This document shows, piece by piece, positions 62,562 to 64,000 of a stretch of 64,000 nt of DNA; the first letter of the stretch is position 1; each line of letters starts with the position of its first letter. The translations under genes were made by a program, and so were the position numbers. The DNA is from Parazoarcus communis. Lineage in GTDB: Bacteria; Pseudomonadota; Gammaproteobacteria; Burkholderiales; Rhodocyclaceae. The stretch covers positions 2,914,001 to 2,978,000 of the forward strand of contig NZ_CP022187.1 in assembly GCF_003111645.1 (NCBI RefSeq). Direction: 5' to 3'. A model generated the notes under the pieces. That model had not been told where the DNA came from. It worked only from the letters and a program-made list of their open reading frames with translations, and did no database searches.

Positions 62562-62639
62562 GGTGTGTTTGTGCAAGGGCGAGGACTGTCCGAGCGAGTG
62601 ACACGAGCGAGTTCCGCAGCCCTGGAGCAAACACATCCA
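62562..62639 (-). repeat. Palindromic intergenic repeat, copy D
   Basis: The 78-bp unit is in the same orientation as copy B, with the core GGGCGAGGACTGTCC...GTTCCGCAGCCC identical to copy B and arms GGGTGTGTTTGTGCA and TGGAGCAAACACATCC. Confidence 0.85.
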
Positions 62640-62668
62640 ACTGGCTCACTCGTGGCACCGCACCAGAA

Positions 62669-64000
62669 TCAGCTATCCGCAAACCGCCCCTTCAGAGCAA
62701 AGATCCCCTGCGGCCGCTTCTGGATGAAGATGATGATGAACACCAGCACCAGAATCTTCGCGATCACCGCGCCCGCCCAGCCTTCGAGGAATTTGGCCAC
62801 GATGCCCAGACCAAGCGCCGCCCACACTGCACCGGCCAGCTGGCCGACACCGCCCAGCACCACCACCATGAAGGCATCGACGATGTAGCCCGTGCCCATG
62901 GCCGGCCCCACGTTGGCAATCTGCGACAGGGCCAAGCCACCGAGACCGGCCACGCCCGAACCGATGGCAAAGGCCAGCGTATCGACACGTGCGGTCGGCA
63001 CCCCGACACAACCCGCCATCGGACGGTTCTGGGTCACTGCGCGGACGAACATGCCGAGCCGGGTCTTCTGCATCATCAGCCAGATCAGCACCAGCACGAA
63101 GCCGGCAAAACCGATGATCACGATACGGTTGAACGGCAGCACCACACCGGCTGCGAGCTCAATCCCGCCCGACATCCAGCTCGGGTTGGCCAGCTCAAGG
63201 TTCTGCGGCCCGAAGATCACGCGTGCAGCCTGAATCAGCACCAGCGACAGGCCCCAGGTCGCGAGCAGACTCTCCAGCGGGCGGCCATACAGGTGGCGCA
63301 GCACCAGGCGCTCCATCGCGATGCCTACCAGTGCAGCGGCGAAGAAGGCAGCGGGGACGGCCGCGACCACGTACCAGTCGACATAGGCTGGAAAATAATT
63401 GCGAAACAGCCCCTGCACCATGAAGGTGGCGTAAGCACCGACCATCAGCAGTTCGCCATGGGCCATGTTGATGATGCCCATCACGCCGTAGGTGATGGCG
63501 AGGCCCAGCGCGGCAAGCAGCAGGATGGAGCCCAGCGACAAACCGGAGAACACGGTACCGATGGTTTGCGCCGTGGCGATACGACCATCGATTGCGCTGA
63601 TCGCGGACTCGGCCGCGGCACGGACCCTGGCGTCGGGCTCCACCCAGGTGGCCTGCTTGCCCTCACCTTGCTTCTCGAGCAGCGCGGCAAGCATGTTCTT
63701 GACGGCCGGGTCGGACGATTCGCCGAGGGCCTCGACCGCCTTCAGGCGCTTGGCCGCATCGGCAGAACTCAGGTTGATACGGGCAGCGGCGCGGCTGATC
63801 ACACTGCGTACGGCCTCATCCTGTTCGCTGGCGAGAGTACGCTCGAACAGCGGCAACAGTGCTTCGCTGGCGTTCTCGATCAGCACGTTGGCGCTCGCCA
63901 GACGCGTTGCTGCATCGGGCGAAACCAGCTCGAACGCAGCGTTCGCGGTGGCGATCGAGCGCCGCACGCGGTTATTCACGGTGATGGCATCGACATCGGC
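62669..64000 (-). CDS. urtB: Urea ABC transporter permease UrtB, partial (N-terminus beyond window)
   Basis: About 444 codons are present of a protein usually near 530 aa. The first 140 or so residues seen belong to the hydrophilic UrtB-specific N-terminal domain (ITVNNRVRRSI, LKAVEALGESSDPAVKNML). The LivH-like permease follows with LAALGLAITYGVMGIINMAHGE and VVVLGGVGQLAGAVWAALG. The frame is open to the window edge; the start, and probably urtA, lie to the right. It is the most upstream urt gene visible. Confidence 0.95.
   Translation of the reverse strand, partial: ADVDAITVNNRVRRSIATANAAFELVSPDAATRLASANVLIENASEALLPLFERTLASEQDEAVRSVISRAAARINLSSADAAKRLKAVEALGESSDPAVKNMLAALLEKQGEGKQATWVEPDARVRAAAESAISAIDGRIATAQTIGTVFSGLSLGSILLLAALGLAITYGVMGIINMAHGELLMVGAYATFMVQGLFRNYFPAYVDWYVVAAVPAAFFAAALVGIAMERLVLRHLYGRPLESLLATWGLSLVLIQAARVIFGPQNLELANPSWMSGGIELAAGVVLPFNRIVIIGFAGFVLVLIWLMMQKTRLGMFVRAVTQNRPMAGCVGVPTARVDTLAFAIGSGVAGLGGLALSQIANVGPAMGTGYIVDAFMVVVLGGVGQLAGAVWAALGLGIVAKFLEGWAGAVIAKILVLVFIIIFIQKRPQGIFALKGRFADS

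Larger units (their letters stand above)
62351..62668. other. 318-bp gap between urtB and urtC, no gene
   Basis: It contains repeat copies C (62422-62502) and D (62562-62639) in opposite orientation, about 60 bp apart, and the urtC ribosome site. No open frame with recognisable features was seen. Confidence 0.7.

Overview
The window is GC-rich chromosomal DNA from a betaproteobacterium, most likely a member of the Rhodocyclales (Thauera/Azoarcus/Aromatoleum type). This is inferred from gene content and order: pilT-pilU next to yggS-proC-yggT-yggU, pyrR-pyrB-pseudo-pyrC, a periplasmic-type formate dehydrogenase cluster with DUF3305/DUF3306 partners, a HiPIP, ureDABCEFG and urtBCDE. No rRNA, tRNA, CRISPR array, prophage or intact insertion sequence was seen.

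Layout. 1-11.5 kb holds housekeeping genes: the tail of a response-regulator gene, a photolyase, yqgE-ruvX-pyrR-pyrB-pyrC' as a compact plus-strand operon, the minus-strand yggS/proC/yggT/yggU group, pilT and pilU, and a THUMP-type RNA methyltransferase. 11.7-25.2 kb is a molybdenum/formate block. A minus-strand operon runs DUF3305, DUF3306, a large polyferredoxin, a TorD-like chaperone, a small Tat protein, fdhA, fdhB, a lipoprotein, fdhC and a small exported protein. A plus-strand set faces it: a DUF2520 protein, fdhD, mobA and an HTH/PBP-like protein, with mobB convergent. 25.2-36.5 kb is a signalling region: a Cache-HAMP histidine kinase with a sigma-54 response regulator, hemJ, an epimerase-like protein, a 2Fe-2S flavin reductase, and three tandem genes (HDOD, HDOD/kinase, REC-PAS-GGDEF-EAL). 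36.5-40.1 kb holds a cytochrome c, a DeoR remnant, eutBC and a HiPIP gene.

40.2-64 kb is dominated by nitrogen and molybdate acquisition: the urease operon (minus), queF, a SulP transporter with a universal stress protein, modABC, modE and a divergent mop gene. These are followed by a Tsx-like outer-membrane protein divergent from an NMT1-type ABC transporter, a LysR regulator, and urtBCDE (urea ABC transporter, minus, running off the right end).

How it works together. Formate dehydrogenase needs bis-MGD cofactor: ModABC imports molybdate, ModE and Mop sense or store it, MobA/MobB make the dinucleotide form, and FdhD sulfurates it for FdhA. UrtBCDE plus urease supply ammonium from urea, and EutBC supplies it from ethanolamine. 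Two promoters look nitrogen controlled: the ureD upstream region and the NMT1-type transporter promoter each carry a -24/-12 (sigma-54) match with NtrC-like 17-mers upstream.

The most notable non-coding structures are four copies of a 76-81 bp palindromic repeat, placed as two inverted pairs in the only two large gaps of the urt operon, and a separate REP-like repeat (two direct units and one inverted unit) that joins the DUF2520 frame to fdhD without a stop codon.
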